64,000 nt of DNA from assembly GCA_963819685.1 (NCBI GenBank), contig CAWFXI010000007.1, positions 372,001-436,000 of the forward strand. The letters run 5' to 3'. Positions 63,737 through 64,000 of the stretch are shown here, one piece after another (within the stretch, counting starts at the first letter, position 1; the number at the start of each line of letters is the position of its first letter). Position numbers and translations under genes: made by a program. The notes under the pieces are model-generated. The model was given only the letters and a program-made list of their open reading frames with translations. It was not told the origin of the DNA and did not search any database. The stretch is from CAIUGU01 sp963819685 (GTDB lineage: Bacteria > Pseudomonadota > Gammaproteobacteria > Steroidobacterales > Steroidobacteraceae).

Positions 63737-64000
63737 TCAGCGAACAGGCGTTACATCGGGTGACGTATGACGTTCATCGACTGGATCGTCGATTGAACTC
63801 GGGATTGCGCCGCTGCCATCGAGGCCAACTTCGGCCTCCGCTGCCAGCCAGTCATCCAGCTCATAGCCGGGTGCAAATCCACGGCGCTCTGCGCGGAAGT
63901 AGGCTTCACGGGCAACGGCCGCATGTCGGGCCAGGTCCCGGGCAGCAACCTGGGCCTTGGCCATGTGTTCCAGATCGGGTTGTTCCAGCGCTTTCGAAAC
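63737..64000 (-). CDS. DUF2934 domain protein, N-terminus beyond window edge
   Basis: The frame is open to the right edge with no start required by the visible sequence. The visible 87 residues include AREAYFRAERRGFAPGYELDDWLAAEAEV, the signature of DUF2934, a short domain of unknown function seen in stress-associated proteins. It ends SPDVTPVR. It is convergent with ppsA, 2 bp away. Confidence 0.85.
   Translation of the reverse strand, partial: VSKALEQPDLEHMAKAQVAARDLARHAAVAREAYFRAERRGFAPGYELDDWLAAEAEVGLDGSGAIPSSIDDPVDERHTSPDVTPVR

Overview
The window is a high-GC, densely packed, operon-rich stretch of chromosome that reads as gammaproteobacterial. Supporting signs are the glgP-glgB-glgX-malQ glycogen operon, a heat-shock-type lon leader, FixL/FixJ-type regulators, c4-type cytochromes and many Tat/Sec-exported proteins of the kind common in Steroidobacteraceae/Nevskiales-like bacteria. 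The family-level placement is an inference. No rRNA, tRNA, CRISPR array or insertion sequence was seen.

Layout. 1-8.8 kb: glycogen and maltodextrin metabolism on the minus strand (malQ, running off the left edge, glgX, glgB, glgP). 8.8-18.7 kb: housekeeping and signalling (NTF2-like lipoprotein, 6-phosphogluconate dehydrogenase, SUI1-type factor, a PAS-PAS-GGDEF-EAL protein, YgiQ radical SAM, methyltransferase, Zn alcohol dehydrogenase, MAPEG protein). 18.7-22.4 kb: an unusual exported unit made of a Tat-signal thiamine-pyrophosphate enzyme, a monohaem cytochrome c and a periplasmic binding protein. 22.4-28.6 kb: phosphoketolase and transaldolase, OsmC, a luciferase-like oxidoreductase and a CHAD protein. 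28.7-31.9 kb: a DUF1800/DUF1501 pair.

31.9-39.1 kb is an accessory island. It holds an orphan type I methylase (hsdM) behind an HTH-nucleotidyltransferase gene, a mobile mystery protein A gene without its usual Fic partner, a Panacea-domain/PemK-like candidate toxin-antitoxin pair, and two decayed alpha/beta hydrolase genes. Three copies of a ~55-bp palindromic repeat punctuate it at 34187, 35976 and 38637. The island ends against lon, whose heat-shock-like promoter, leader and first ~59 codons are tandemly duplicated.

41.8-53.6 kb: secreted hydrolase-like genes whose active-site motifs are degenerate, then a mocA-GST-BNR-moaD-moeB-tannase gene string, peptide deformylase, an MFS transporter and a YkgJ protein. 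53.7-64 kb: a redox/stress cluster in which sensor kinases are translationally coupled to, or in operons with, c-type cytochromes, alongside universal stress proteins, a CBS protein, phosphoenolpyruvate synthase and a DUF2934 protein.

A window-wide oddity: eleven well-conserved genes are interrupted by fifteen frameshifts, and every one has the sign of a single extra base, mostly in short homopolymers. This is best explained as insertion-type sequence error, so those genes are reported as probably functional. Two other loci (13.4-14.0 kb and 36.3-38.5 kb) show mixed-sign lesions and look like real decay.
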